DNA of 64,000 bases. Origin: Acidobacteriota bacterium. GTDB lineage: Bacteria > Acidobacteriota > Terriglobia > Terriglobales > Acidobacteriaceae. The DNA lies in the NCBI GenBank assembly GCA_021792135.1, contig JAJYVF010000019.1, positions 42,051 through 106,050 of the forward strand, given 5' to 3'. Below, in pieces: positions 9,152-19,235 of this stretch (position 1 is the first letter of the stretch; each line of letters begins with the position of its first letter). The position numbers and the translations under genes were made by a program. Below the pieces are notes generated by a model, which was not told where the DNA came from, searched no databases, and was given only the letters and a program-made list of their open reading frames with translations.

Positions 9152-10522
9152 ATGTCACCTGACATGACCGCATATGCTCCGAATCGCCGTCAGTTCCTGA
9201 AGTCTGCGCTTGGTACGTCCTCTCTCTTCTTTCTTCCGCGAACTGGCTTCGCAATGGAGTCGGAGGACGAACGGACCGCATGGTTCCGCGATGCGAAATT
9301 CGGCATGTTCATCCACTGGGGTCCTTACTCGCTGGCGAGTGTTGAGGCCTCGTGGCCCATTATGCGGCCCAAACCCGGAGGAATCACCGAGGCGGAATAT
9401 CGCGCGCTGCCCTCGCGCTTCGACCCAACCCACTATGATCCCAATGCGTGGATCGACCTGGCGCGCACTGCAGGTCAGCAGTACATGGTCTTCACCACGA
9501 AGCACCACGACGGATTCTGCATGTTCGACACCTCCTATACGGATTACAAGATTACCAATACTCCGTACGGCAAGGACATCGTCAAGCAGCTGGCGGATGC
9601 CTGCGATGCGCGCGATATGCGTCTCGGCTTTTACTATTCGCCGCCGGATATGCATCATCCCGACTATCGCGACACCTCGAAGCCGGCGAGCACAAACTGG
9701 AATGGCCAGCCGGAGCGGCCCGAATGGCCGATTTATCTCCAGTACATGCAGCTGCAGCTGACAGAGCTTCTCACGCGGTATGGTCCGGCCGCTGTGATCT
9801 GGTTCGACGGGCTGAACCATCAGGAAAAGTACGATGGCAGGCGGTTCCTTAAGCTGATCCACTCGCTGCAACCGGCAACCCTCGTCAACGACCGCATTGG
9901 TGTGCCAGGTGACTATGTAACGCCGGAGCAGTTCATCCCGAGCGCCATACCAACGAAAGAAGCGCATTTTGCTGCGGTCGATCAAAGCGTCGACAAGGAA
10001 CTCAAGCCAGGTGTGCCCAGACCTGAAGACTTCCAGCTTTGGGAAACGTGCATGACGATCAACAATACCTGGGCCTATAACAAGAACGATCACGACTACA
10101 AGTCAGCACAGTTCCTGATTCGCGCGCTCGTCGAGGTCGCCAGCCGCGGGGGGAATTTTCTGCTCAATGTCGGTCCCCAGCCGGACGGCCAGATCCAGCC
10201 GGAGTTTCAGGATCGGCTCCGCGCCATTGGGAGCTGGGTGTCGGTAAATGGCGATGCGATCTACGGAACAACCTACGGGCCGATCCAGGGAGTAAAGGCG
10301 TTCCGGACGACGGCCAGGCGGAATTCCGTCTTCGTTCACGTGTTTGACTGGCCATCCACCGCCCTGCAGATTCCGGGACTTACCGACAAGGTGGCCTTCG
10401 CGCATCTGCTGGCAACCGGACAGCCGCTCACCTTCCGGCAATCGGAAAACGGGCTCGAAGTTGATCTTCCGGCTGCAGCCCCGGATCCGAACGCGAGCGT
10501 CGTTGCACTCACGACGCTCTGA
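9152..10522 (+). CDS. Alpha-L-fucosidase, GH29, Tat-exported
   Basis: A 456-residue GH29 enzyme. ATG 9152 is preferred over the upstream ATG at 9086 because it places a twin-arginine-like signal (NRRQFLKSALG, residues 11-21) at the N-terminus. The barrel begins with WFRDAKFGMFIHWGPYS; TKHHDGFCMFD is a conserved GH29 substrate-binding segment; the nucleophile is D219 in AVIWFDGLN. NFLLNVGPQPDG marks the end of the catalytic domain, and a short beta-sandwich closes the protein. It cleaves terminal alpha-L-fucose outside the cytoplasm. The divergent fuconate dehydratase gives the downstream step. Confidence 0.93.
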   Translation: MSPDMTAYAPNRRQFLKSALGTSSLFFLPRTGFAMESEDERTAWFRDAKFGMFIHWGPYSLASVEASWPIMRPKPGGITEAEYRALPSRFDPTHYDPNAWIDLARTAGQQYMVFTTKHHDGFCMFDTSYTDYKITNTPYGKDIVKQLADACDARDMRLGFYYSPPDMHHPDYRDTSKPASTNWNGQPERPEWPIYLQYMQLQLTELLTRYGPAAVIWFDGLNHQEKYDGRRFLKLIHSLQPATLVNDRIGVPGDYVTPEQFIPSAIPTKEAHFAAVDQSVDKELKPGVPRPEDFQLWETCMTINNTWAYNKNDHDYKSAQFLIRALVEVASRGGNFLLNVGPQPDGQIQPEFQDRLRAIGSWVSVNGDAIYGTTYGPIQGVKAFRTTARRNSVFVHVFDWPSTALQIPGLTDKVAFAHLLATGQPLTFRQSENGLEVDLPAAAPDPNASVVALTTL

Positions 10523-10688
10523 TCTGCCGGAGGAACTATGGATTGCGCCTGCTGCATGGCCATCGCGCATGGCGGCGGGCACCCGGTTCAGGGCCTGCCG
10601 GCAAAGGGCTGAGCGCGTCCGGCGCGGCTAACCCGAACCCGCGCTATAGCCGGGGGACTTCCGTTACACTGCGGTGAGAAATGCGCGA

Positions 10689-12482
10689 ATGCGAGTCCGC
10701 AGACATCTTTTGAGTACCCGCAGAAGGCATATCGCATGGCCCTGTGCGGTCTCGTTGCTCCTGATCTGTGCTGGAATCGGCCAGATCCCGGTTGCCCTGG
10801 CACAGGCGGCGCGATCCAGATCGAGGGTAACGAATCAGCAGCGGGCTGACGGGGCCGGCAGATTTGTCGATATCACGGAGGCCGCAGGGGTTCATTTCCT
10901 CCATCAGGCACCTCATACCTCGCATAAGTACCTCATTGAGACGATGGGTTCGGGGGTGGCGCTGTTCGACTGCGACAACGACGGGCGCCTGGACATCTTT
11001 TTCGTGAACGGCGCACCGTTCCCGGATTTCGTCCCCAAAGGCACGATCCCGCAGAAGACCGGCCCCGAGTACTGGAACCGCCTCTACCACCAGAACCCGG
11101 ATGGCACATTTGAAGACATTACCGAGAAAGCCGGACTGGAGGGCGTTGGCTACGACATGGGTGTGGCGGTCGGAGACTACGACAACGACGGCAAGGAGGA
11201 TCTCTTCGTTACTGGGTATGGAGGCAACCACTTATATCACAACAACGGCAACTGCACCTTCACCGATGTGACGAAAGAAGCGGGCGTCGGCGGCAGCGGC
11301 TGGTCCACTTCCGCCACCTGGGTGGATCTGGACAACGATGGCCTTCTCGATCTCGTCGTGGACCGTTACATCAAATGGGACTGGGACGACATCTGGTGCG
11401 GGCAGCATCGGCCAGGATACCGCTACTACTGTCATCCCGATTTCTTCGATCCTGTCTCGATGCTTGTCTACCACAACGACGGCAATGGACACTTTACGGA
11501 GGTCGCACACAAATTAGGGCTTGATAAGCCCGCCAAGGCGCTGGGGATTGCGATCGCGGATTACGACCGCGACGGACGAATCGACCTTTACGTCGCCAAC
11601 GATTCGATCCCCGAGTTTCTCTTTCATCAGAAGCCTGACGGCACATTTGAAGAAGTGGGCATGGATTCGGAGGCTGCCGTCACGGCGGAGGGCCAGACTT
11701 ATGCCGGCATGGGCGTCGATTTCGCGGACTATGACAATGATGGATGGCCGGATATCGTGGTAACCGATCTTGCCAATCAGCGATATGCGCTCTACCGGAA
11801 TAATCACGACGGAACCTTCGATTACACGACCGACTCAAGCGGCCTGGGGGAGATCAGCCTGCTTCATTCCGGATGGAGCACGCGATTCTTTGACTATGAC
11901 AACGATGGCTGGAAGGACCTGCTGGTAGCTCAGGGACACGACCTGGATAACGTCGAGAAGACGTCTCCCCAGATCCACTATCGCGAGCCGATGCTGCTGC
12001 TCCATAACACCGGCAGGAGGTTTATCGACGTTTCGCAGCTGTCCGGCGACGTCTTCAGGCAGGCGTGGGTTGGGCGCGGAATGGCCATCGGTGACCTTGA
12101 CAACGACGGCCGGATCGATGCCGTAGTAACCACAAACGGCGGTCCGGCACATCTCCTGCACAATGAAACGGCAAACTCCAATCACTGGATCACATTGCGA
12201 CTGGTCGGACACAGGAGCAACCGCGATGGCATCGGGGCCGTCGTCAGGGTCACTACACCCAAGGGATCGCAATGGGCCACCGTGACGACGTCCGGGGGAT
12301 ATCTGTCTGCAAGCGATCCGCGCGTTCACTTCGGACTCGGACCTGCTGCGGCTTCCACCGATATTGAAATCCGCTGGCCCAGCGGCATCGTGCAGGAACT
12401 TTCAGGCGTGAGAGCCGACCGGCAGATCCGAGTCGATGAGCCGGTAAGTGGCACAAACGCGACACAGGAGCAACACCCGTGA
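10689..12482 (+). CDS. CRTAC1 family protein: FG-GAP/VCBS propeller with ASPIC/UnbV domain (copy 1)
   Basis: An exported 597-residue protein. A GTG at 10674 is the alternative start; GGTGAG sits nine bases before ATG 10689. After the signal peptide (to about residue 38) come seven calcium-binding loops of the type D-x-D-x-D-G-x-x-D (DCDNDGRLD, DYDNDGKED, DLDNDGLLD, DYDRDGRID, DYDNDGWPD, DYDNDGWKD, DLDNDGRID), fitting a seven-bladed integrin-like propeller. The last 80 residues are an ASPIC/UnbV domain (HFGLGPAAASTDIEIRWPSG). No catalytic function is known for the family; a binding or surface role is inferred. It shares architecture with the gene at 15351 and is convergent with the TPR gene between them. 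Confidence 0.9.
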   Translation: MRVRRHLLSTRRRHIAWPCAVSLLLICAGIGQIPVALAQAARSRSRVTNQQRADGAGRFVDITEAAGVHFLHQAPHTSHKYLIETMGSGVALFDCDNDGRLDIFFVNGAPFPDFVPKGTIPQKTGPEYWNRLYHQNPDGTFEDITEKAGLEGVGYDMGVAVGDYDNDGKEDLFVTGYGGNHLYHNNGNCTFTDVTKEAGVGGSGWSTSATWVDLDNDGLLDLVVDRYIKWDWDDIWCGQHRPGYRYYCHPDFFDPVSMLVYHNDGNGHFTEVAHKLGLDKPAKALGIAIADYDRDGRIDLYVANDSIPEFLFHQKPDGTFEEVGMDSEAAVTAEGQTYAGMGVDFADYDNDGWPDIVVTDLANQRYALYRNNHDGTFDYTTDSSGLGEISLLHSGWSTRFFDYDNDGWKDLLVAQGHDLDNVEKTSPQIHYREPMLLLHNTGRRFIDVSQLSGDVFRQAWVGRGMAIGDLDNDGRIDAVVTTNGGPAHLLHNETANSNHWITLRLVGHRSNRDGIGAVVRVTTPKGSQWATVTTSGGYLSASDPRVHFGLGPAAASTDIEIRWPSGIVQELSGVRADRQIRVDEPVSGTNATQEQHP

Positions 12483-12515
12483 GCAAGCGGACCGGAAGAC
12501 GCGCGCCGCGGGAGA

Positions 12516-15194
12516 CTACGGTTGCAGCGCGCCCTCCCCTCCATTGAGGAGAGCCAGCGCTTTCTGAATATCGTGATCGCCAGGAGAGAGTTTCTCGGCC
12601 TCGAGTAACTCGGCGCGGCCGTTCCTGACATCTCCCGAGTGGCAATAGATCAGGCCCAGGTCCTTGTACAGCTGCGGTTTTGCGGCACAGTCCCCGCAGA
12701 CCTGAATTGCCTCCCTGAGCCGCGAGATGGCCTGCGGCCAGTCGTGCGCGTCGGCCGACGCGAGGGCGAAGTTCCCCAGCGACTGCGCGCGATCGGTGAT
12801 GTGCTCTTCGGTCTCAAGCTTTTCAAACTGCGCCTGCAGACGTTTGGCCTCTTCCGGATCGGTCCTGGCCATCAGACGCGACAGACTGTAGAGAGCCTCG
12901 CTGTAGTCCGGCTGAATCTCGATGACCTTCCGCCAGCTTGCCACTGCGCCCGCCGTGTCACCTTTGCGTTCCTGCTCCTGCCCGAGCCTGAAGAGCGCAT
13001 CGGTGTAATTCGGCCTGGCGGCAACTGCCTTCTGGAAATCACGGATGGCCTCGTCTGTCTGCGCTGCCTGCCTCGCGATCAGCCCCAGCAGATACCAGGA
13101 CTCCGCATGCTGGGGATCCAGACGCGTCGCGGTTTCCAGTTCTGGCTTTGCCTCAGCGTTCCGCTGCAGGTCAAGCAGGACCCGGCCCTTGTTGTAGTGG
13201 GTTATGGCGCTTTGCGGATCCAGTTCCACGGCACGTGAGAATTCCGCCAATGCGCCGTTCAGATCAAACTGGTCGGCCAGAGCAATGCCCAGGTTGAGAT
13301 GGGCCGAAGCGGAGTCGGGATTCAGCTGTATGACCTTGCGGAACAGCGGCATGGCCTCGCCGCTCCGGTTCAGGCGCACCAGCACCATGGCGTATGCGCT
13401 GATTGCACCGGTGTTTTGGGGGGCGAGCTTCACTGCGGCGCTGAGCGCCTGTGCGGCATCAGGAAAACGGGACTCGCTGGCGAGAATCAGCCCCAGGTTC
13501 GCGAAAGCCTGGCCGTACTGTGGATTGTTCTCCGTCGCCTGGCGGAGAAGATGCTCCGCTTCGTCCGTTCTGCCGATCTGTCCGTAAAGAACACCGAGGT
13601 TGTTTTGCGCTTCGGCAAACTCGGGATCCAGAGAGATGGCCGTGAGAAACTCCTTCTCGGCCGCAGCACCCTGCTGGTCCTGGAGGTCCAGCAAACCAAG
13701 CTGGTTGTGCACGGGAGCAAGCTTCGCATCGAGAGCCACCGACTTCTCAAGGGCATCGCGCTCGCCACCATAATCCTTCAGCCGGTCCAGGGCCAGCGCC
13801 AGATCGTACCAGGTGCGCGCATTTTTCGGATCCTCAGCCAGTGACCGGCGATACATTGCGACTGCCTTCTGAGGGTCCCCCGACTGCAGGTCCTGACTGG
13901 CCTGGTTGGCCGTGGAACCCGCAACATCCTGCTTCACACTCGCCTGTTTTGCCTTCTCAAAGATCGCCAGCTGCTCGCGCGACTGATTTTCGTCTCCCAG
14001 GGCGCGGAGCACCATCGCCAGGCGGAACCTCACCTTGGCTGAGTCCGGCTGGAGGGCAAGAGCCTTCTCCAGCAGCGGCCGCGCTGCGGCGGGATGGCCC
14101 AGCTGGGCGAGCACCGACCCAAGATTGTAGAGAGCGTCGAAATGATTCGGGTTGATGGCTACTGCCTGGCGCAGAGCCTTTTCCGCATCGGCATAATTGC
14201 CCAGCCCGCGATCGACAACGCCCGTGAAGTAATAGCTTTCGAAGTCATGCGGATGGCGGGTCAGATACTCATGGATGACGGGCGCAGCGGTATCAAACTG
14301 GGCGAGAACGACAAGAGCCTTCACATAAGAAAGCCGCGCCTCGTCGTCAGATGGATCGAGGCGCAGTGTCTCTCTGAACTCCTGGGCAGCTTCGTTGAAG
14401 CGGTTCAGCTGCGTGTAGACAATGCCCAGGTTGAAATGAGCCTGAGCGTAAGCCGGGTGGTCCTTCACGATCGCTGAAACGGTGGCCAGAGCCTGATCGA
14501 GATTGCCATTCTTCGAATAGGCAATCGCCAGATTCAGGCGCAGCACTTCGTCATCCGACGCGCCTTTCAGGACGGCAATGGCCGCAGTGTATCTCTTTTC
14601 GGCGATCAGCGCCTTGGATAAGCCGTCCAGAGCCCTGACGGAGTGCGGATCCTTGCTGAGGATGCTCCGAAAGACCTCGATCGCGGCGTCCTGCTGGTTC
14701 AGGCTGCTCAGCGCGAACCCGAGCGGGAGCAGGATCTGGGGTGATCCGGGGTTCAGTGACGAGGCAGCGCGCAGTTCATCCGCTGCGCGCCGGGCATCCC
14801 CGCTGGTGAAAAGAGCGACTCCCAGGTCGTAGTGGCTTTGCCAGGACCGCGGGTCCAGCCGTATCGCGGACTCGAAGGCTGATATCGCGCACGCAAACTG
14901 TTGCTGCGCAGCAAAGTGAGCGCCCAGAGCATCATAGGCCCCGGCGGAAGGGCTGCTGGCAATCACATGCTCGAGCGCAGCCGGTCCTTTGCAGGCAGCG
15001 TGATCCTGCGCCGCACCGGCGAGAGGCAGGTAGGCGAATGCAATGGCGGCGCATCCGGCAAGAAAGAATCCGGGGCGGCCACGGCTGGCGGATCGCGGGA
15101 TCCCCCAACCGTGAAAATCTTCAGCAATATCGGCCTGTCGAAGGATCTGCGATGACTCCCCCGTGAATGGGTGATGTTGGCCGCACCTGCACAT
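12516..15194 (-). CDS. Large exported TPR-repeat protein
   Basis: An 892-residue protein made almost wholly of tetratricopeptide repeats from about residue 75 to 880, roughly 22-24 units. Typical helices include AIEVFRSILSKDPHSVRALDGL, quoted in part as AIEVFRSILSKDPHS, and ITHYNKGRVLLDLQRNAEAKP. A hydrophobic segment (GFFLAGCAAIAFAYLPLAGAA, residues 42-62) looks like a signal or anchor helix preceded by an unusually long n-region; the true start may be a little downstream. TPR arrays bind partner proteins; no enzymatic domain is visible. It lies between, and opposite to, two CRTAC1 genes, and the next minus-strand gene upstream also ends in TPRs. Confidence 0.85.
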   Translation of the reverse strand: MCRCGQHHPFTGESSQILRQADIAEDFHGWGIPRSASRGRPGFFLAGCAAIAFAYLPLAGAAQDHAACKGPAALEHVIASSPSAGAYDALGAHFAAQQQFACAISAFESAIRLDPRSWQSHYDLGVALFTSGDARRAADELRAASSLNPGSPQILLPLGFALSSLNQQDAAIEVFRSILSKDPHSVRALDGLSKALIAEKRYTAAIAVLKGASDDEVLRLNLAIAYSKNGNLDQALATVSAIVKDHPAYAQAHFNLGIVYTQLNRFNEAAQEFRETLRLDPSDDEARLSYVKALVVLAQFDTAAPVIHEYLTRHPHDFESYYFTGVVDRGLGNYADAEKALRQAVAINPNHFDALYNLGSVLAQLGHPAAARPLLEKALALQPDSAKVRFRLAMVLRALGDENQSREQLAIFEKAKQASVKQDVAGSTANQASQDLQSGDPQKAVAMYRRSLAEDPKNARTWYDLALALDRLKDYGGERDALEKSVALDAKLAPVHNQLGLLDLQDQQGAAAEKEFLTAISLDPEFAEAQNNLGVLYGQIGRTDEAEHLLRQATENNPQYGQAFANLGLILASESRFPDAAQALSAAVKLAPQNTGAISAYAMVLVRLNRSGEAMPLFRKVIQLNPDSASAHLNLGIALADQFDLNGALAEFSRAVELDPQSAITHYNKGRVLLDLQRNAEAKPELETATRLDPQHAESWYLLGLIARQAAQTDEAIRDFQKAVAARPNYTDALFRLGQEQERKGDTAGAVASWRKVIEIQPDYSEALYSLSRLMARTDPEEAKRLQAQFEKLETEEHITDRAQSLGNFALASADAHDWPQAISRLREAIQVCGDCAAKPQLYKDLGLIYCHSGDVRNGRAELLEAEKLSPGDHDIQKALALLNGGEGALQP

Positions 15195-15350
15195 GCCTGT
15201 TTCCGGACCGAGCGACTCCGATTCGAGTGACTCCGATCGGACTCAATTTATAACACGGCCGCGACAGCGAAAGCACGGGCGCCGATTCCGGTCTGCTCTC
15301 TGCCGTCCGCGAAAGCGCGGCCTCAGCGATGCTACAATCCGCCAATAGAG

Positions 15351-17132
15351 ATGCTGAAGGGGCGTGCCACTCACCTGCGGCTCATTGTAGCTGCCTGTTT
15401 CAGCCTGACTTTCGCCGGCACGCTTTATACCCAGATTGGAGTTGCCACCGGCAACGGCGTGGCGGTGCCGGCCAGACCTCTGCCTCCGGGCCTGAAACCA
15501 CCCACCGTCAATTACGTCGACATTGCCGCGCAGGCGGGTTTGACGGCTGTCGACGTTTCGGGAGCGGAAAAGAACAAACAATACATCGTCGAAACCACCG
15601 GATCGGGCGTGGCGATCTTCGACTACGACAACGACGGATTGCCCGACATCCTGCTGGTCAACAGCAACCGCTTCCAGCAGAGCGGAACCCCGCCGACCTT
15701 TACGCTCTACCACAATCTGGGCGGTCTCAGGTTTGAGGATGTCACCAAAAAAGCGGGACTGGCTCACACCGGCTGGGGCCAGGGAGTCTGCGCAGGCGAC
15801 ATTGACAACGATGGCTACGTGGACCTCTTTGTTACGCAGTGGGGCCAGAACATTCTCTATCACAACCTGAGAAATGGGACCTTTCGCGACGAGACCGCGG
15901 CACGGGGACTGGCGAACGCCAGGACCCGCTGGAGCAGCGGGTGTGCCTTTCTGGATTTCAATCGCGACGGATGGCTGGATCTCGTCGTTGCTCACTACCT
16001 GGACTTCGACCCCGCCAATACGCCCCACCCGGGAGAACGGTCGCAGTGCGAATGGAAAGGGCTGCCGGTGATCTGCGGACCGCGCGGCCTGCCCGGCGAA
16101 ACCATCTCGCTATATGAGAACGACGGCCACGGACATTTCACAGACGTCTCGGACCGCATGCACATTACTACGCCGAAGGACTATTACTGTTTTACTCCGA
16201 TTGTTTCGGACTTCGACAACGATGGCTGGCCGGATATCTACGTTGCATGCGACTCGACGGCAAGCCTTTACTACCACAACGTCGAAGGGAAGCGGTTTGA
16301 GGAAATGGGTGTCGAGGCGGGCGTTGCCTACAACGACGAGGGCCGCGAGCAGGCCGGTATGGGAGTGGCCGTCGCCGATTTCACCCACGATGGCCTCTTC
16401 GATATTTTTAAGACCAATTTCGCGGATGACACCCATACGTATTACAGGAACCAGGGCCATAACAACTTTATCGACGCGACGATCGATGCCGGACTGGCCG
16501 TGAACACGCGCTATCTGGGCTGGGGTACTGCGGCGATCGACATCGACAACGACGGGTGGAAGGATCTGATCCTCGCCGACGGGCACGTTTATCCCGAGGT
16601 GGACTCCGGACACACCGGAGAGACGTTCCGGCAGAAGCGCTTGCTCTACTGGAATCGCAGGGACGGGCAGTTCTACGACCTTTCTCCCCATGCGGGCAGC
16701 GGGATTGCGGCGGCCCACTCTTCGCGGGGTCTGGCGGTTGGAGATCTCAACAACGACGGGAATGAAGAGGTCCTCATCCTGAATATGGGAGAAGCTCCCT
16801 CACTGCTGAAGAACATGGCGCCGGTGGCGGGACATTCGATCCTCATCCGCACGCTGACTGCGACCAACCGCGACGCGATTGGAGCCAGAGTGATCGTCAC
16901 CGCAGGCGGACAGAAACAGATGGACGAGGTCCGGAGCGGCGGCTCCTATATCTCGCAGAGCGATTTCCGTCTCCACTTCGGCCTTGGCACGGCGATCTAC
17001 GCCGGCGTCTCGGTCCGATGGCCGGACGGCACGATGCAGAGCTTTTCCAACGTGGCTGCGGGCGAGATTGTCACGATCCAGGAAGGGAAAGGAATCGTGC
17101 GGAAGCAGCCCTACACCGTTGCTCGACCGTGA
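15351..17132 (+). CDS. CRTAC1 family protein: FG-GAP/VCBS propeller with ASPIC/UnbV domain (copy 2)
   Basis: An exported 593-residue protein built like the one at 10689. The signal peptide runs to about residue 27. Seven propeller loops can be read (DYDNDGLPD, DIDNDGYVD, DFNRDGWLD, DFDNDGWPD, DFTHDGLFD, DIDNDGWKD, DLNNDGNEE); the third, fifth and seventh are degenerate, so calcium binding may be weaker. The C-terminal ASPIC/UnbV domain contains HFGLGTAIYAGVSVRWPDG. It ends four bases from the stop of the convergent heptaheme cytochrome gene. The two CRTAC1 proteins are clearly paralogous but diverged, suggesting an old duplication rather than a recent one. Function unknown. Confidence 0.9.
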   Translation: MLKGRATHLRLIVAACFSLTFAGTLYTQIGVATGNGVAVPARPLPPGLKPPTVNYVDIAAQAGLTAVDVSGAEKNKQYIVETTGSGVAIFDYDNDGLPDILLVNSNRFQQSGTPPTFTLYHNLGGLRFEDVTKKAGLAHTGWGQGVCAGDIDNDGYVDLFVTQWGQNILYHNLRNGTFRDETAARGLANARTRWSSGCAFLDFNRDGWLDLVVAHYLDFDPANTPHPGERSQCEWKGLPVICGPRGLPGETISLYENDGHGHFTDVSDRMHITTPKDYYCFTPIVSDFDNDGWPDIYVACDSTASLYYHNVEGKRFEEMGVEAGVAYNDEGREQAGMGVAVADFTHDGLFDIFKTNFADDTHTYYRNQGHNNFIDATIDAGLAVNTRYLGWGTAAIDIDNDGWKDLILADGHVYPEVDSGHTGETFRQKRLLYWNRRDGQFYDLSPHAGSGIAAAHSSRGLAVGDLNNDGNEEVLILNMGEAPSLLKNMAPVAGHSILIRTLTATNRDAIGARVIVTAGGQKQMDEVRSGGSYISQSDFRLHFGLGTAIYAGVSVRWPDGTMQSFSNVAAGEIVTIQEGKGIVRKQPYTVARP

Positions 17133-17136
17133 TCCG

Positions 17137-19023
17137 CTATTGCGCATTTTTCGCCGGCGCGCGAGCCAGCATTTCCCGCATATACCCATCCTGCGGGAAT
17201 GTGCGCACGTAATCCTCGAGGGCGGTTCTCGCCTTTTCGTACTGTCTGAGTTCGATCAACTGGACGACCCGGGTTCTCTGAGTGAACGGGTTGAAGGGAT
17301 CCAGCGCGATGGAGCGGTCCAGCGCTGCCAGGGCTTCGTCGCTCCGGCCCAGTTTTGCCAGCGCTTCGGCAAGATCAGCCCAGCTCGTCGCCCGATCCGG
17401 CCCCAGCTGCACGGCACGCTGCAGATGCTCCGCCGCGGCTCCGTAATTCCCGTTCTTCAGCTCTCTTCTTCCCACAGCCCCCTGGACCAGGGCGTTATCC
17501 GGCTGCGCCTTCTCAAGCTGGTCCAGAACCCGCAGGTAAGCCGCAACATATTCCGGCCGGTTGTCTGCCAGTTCTCCATACGCCTGAAGCAGGGTCAGCA
17601 GGGGAGGCGGCGTATCTTGCTTTCCGGGAGCGGGGTCCAAATCGATCAGATCCGGCAGGGCAGCTGTTGTCTGCCGGAATGTGACGTCGGGAAACGGCTC
17701 GTCGGGCGTAGCCAGAATGCGGTGATTCGTGGCGCTGGAATGCGAGATCACCTGAATATCCCGTTTCGGCATGTGACAACCGATGCAGTTGTTTGCGGGG
17801 TGCTGCTGCATACGGGTCCGGAGCGGAAGCTTGCAGGATTGACTGGTGTGGCAGGTGAGGCACTTCTTCGCATAAACGGCAGGCGCTTCTTCTTCCGACG
17901 GCTGCACATGCGGGTCATGGCAGGTAATACAGCTCAGGCGCCCCCCACTGGCCCGGTAGCACCTGCTCAGGATCATGGAGTAATAGTGCTCGACGTGAAC
18001 CGAGTCCGGGGGCGAAGCAGGCGTCGGCGGCACCATCAGGATAGCCAGCGTGTCATCCAGCGGCTGCCCGGGAACAACATCGCTCCAGGTCCTGCCCGGC
18101 TTCAGCACCCGCGCATCGCCCGTCTGATGGCAGGCCATGCAGATGTTGTCGGCCAGATACGGGGAAAGGCGAGCCGGATTGACGATGTGCATGGACCTGG
18201 GAGCCGCTGCTCCTGCTCTGCTCATGGCCCGCACGTGATCGGCGCCGGGGCCGTGGCAGCTTTCACAGCCGATGGACATTTCGGCGAAGGGCGGATCCGC
18301 ATACTGTCCGTTGGTCCCGGCAACCGGAGTAAAGCGGCCGCTGTGGCAAAAGAGGCATCCCGGCAGGATGGGGCGGCTGAATCCCAGGTCGAGGGTTTCA
18401 TAGCCGGGCGAAGGCGCCCAGCTCCCGAGTTTCGAATAGTAAGAAAGCGGCGCCTGAAAAAGATAGCCATTCTGGCGAACGATTGCTCCATAGCCGTTGA
18501 TTCCGGCGCCAATCAGCCATTCAATCTGCCGGGTATCGCGGAAGATCTCGGCCGCATCGGGGGTTAAGTCATACTCGCTCTGGTACAGCTTTCCGTCGCG
18601 CTGAAAAACCTCGAACTGGCGGTTCAGGCGGTCGCTCGTGAAGTGACCGGGAAGCATCATCTTCGGCATTTGCCCTGGCAGCGCCTGAGCCATCGAATGC
18701 CCCATTGCTGTTCGTGCGTATTCCCTCGCGATGGCGGCATGGCATCGGGCGCATACAGCCGACCCCGTGTACATGCCGGCGGTTTGTCCGCTGGCACGCT
18801 GCCCGTCCTTCCTGTTCTGCTCACGGCTCTGCCGCGGAGCTGCGTATAGACGGGCGGAAACCAACGACAGGGCTGCAAGACTCGCAAGCACGATGAACCC
18901 GATCCGCAGCCATTTCGGGGACTGCGCAGTCCGGCGCCCGCCAATCTCCCGATTCGCGCGCCAAACCGCGATGCAGATGCAACCGATGATTCTGATCTCC
19001 AAAGGGCTACCTGGCCGCCACAC
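17137..19023 (-). CDS. Heptaheme c-type cytochrome with C-terminal TPRs
   Basis: A 628-residue exported protein. A hydrophobic signal or anchor segment lies around residues 40-62 (GFIVLASLAALSLVSARLYA). Seven heme-binding C-x-x-C-H motifs follow: CARCH, CLFCH, CESCH, CMACH, CITCH, CLTCH and CIGCH, between about residues 93 and 420. The cytochrome part resembles the cytochrome c554/NrfA-like multiheme group. The last 170 residues are TPRs (AAEHLQRAVQLGPDRATSWADL, in part). It should carry out periplasmic electron transfer with the TPRs docking a partner. The start is uncertain: the first 35 residues look atypical, and a downstream start near the hydrophobic segment is possible. Confidence 0.87.
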   Translation of the reverse strand: MWRPGSPLEIRIIGCICIAVWRANREIGGRRTAQSPKWLRIGFIVLASLAALSLVSARLYAAPRQSREQNRKDGQRASGQTAGMYTGSAVCARCHAAIAREYARTAMGHSMAQALPGQMPKMMLPGHFTSDRLNRQFEVFQRDGKLYQSEYDLTPDAAEIFRDTRQIEWLIGAGINGYGAIVRQNGYLFQAPLSYYSKLGSWAPSPGYETLDLGFSRPILPGCLFCHSGRFTPVAGTNGQYADPPFAEMSIGCESCHGPGADHVRAMSRAGAAAPRSMHIVNPARLSPYLADNICMACHQTGDARVLKPGRTWSDVVPGQPLDDTLAILMVPPTPASPPDSVHVEHYYSMILSRCYRASGGRLSCITCHDPHVQPSEEEAPAVYAKKCLTCHTSQSCKLPLRTRMQQHPANNCIGCHMPKRDIQVISHSSATNHRILATPDEPFPDVTFRQTTAALPDLIDLDPAPGKQDTPPPLLTLLQAYGELADNRPEYVAAYLRVLDQLEKAQPDNALVQGAVGRRELKNGNYGAAAEHLQRAVQLGPDRATSWADLAEALAKLGRSDEALAALDRSIALDPFNPFTQRTRVVQLIELRQYEKARTALEDYVRTFPQDGYMREMLARAPAKNAQ

Positions 19024-19235
19024 GCTCTGATTTCCGACGATCGCTCATCTCAGGGCAGATGCTATCGCACCGGCGGGCTGCGGGCCAGGGAAAACCCGTC
19101 GCAGTCCTGGCGACCGGTTTCCGGCCAAAGCCAGGCATACTGCCTTGCCTGGCCCGCTCACAAAGGGAGCCCCACTCTGTTTCAGAAAGTGAACCATACG
19201 ATTCGCCAGTTGGAATGGACTTACCCAAAAAATGC
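19024..19235. other. Intergenic region upstream of the TonB receptor promoter
   Basis: This stretch lies between the heptaheme cytochrome start and the TonB receptor promoter. It contains a 7-base inverted repeat GCCAGGC/GCCTGGC (19130-19136 and 19147-19153, 10-base loop). No gene is credible here. It presumably includes the promoter of the minus-strand cytochrome gene, which I could not pinpoint. Confidence 0.45.
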
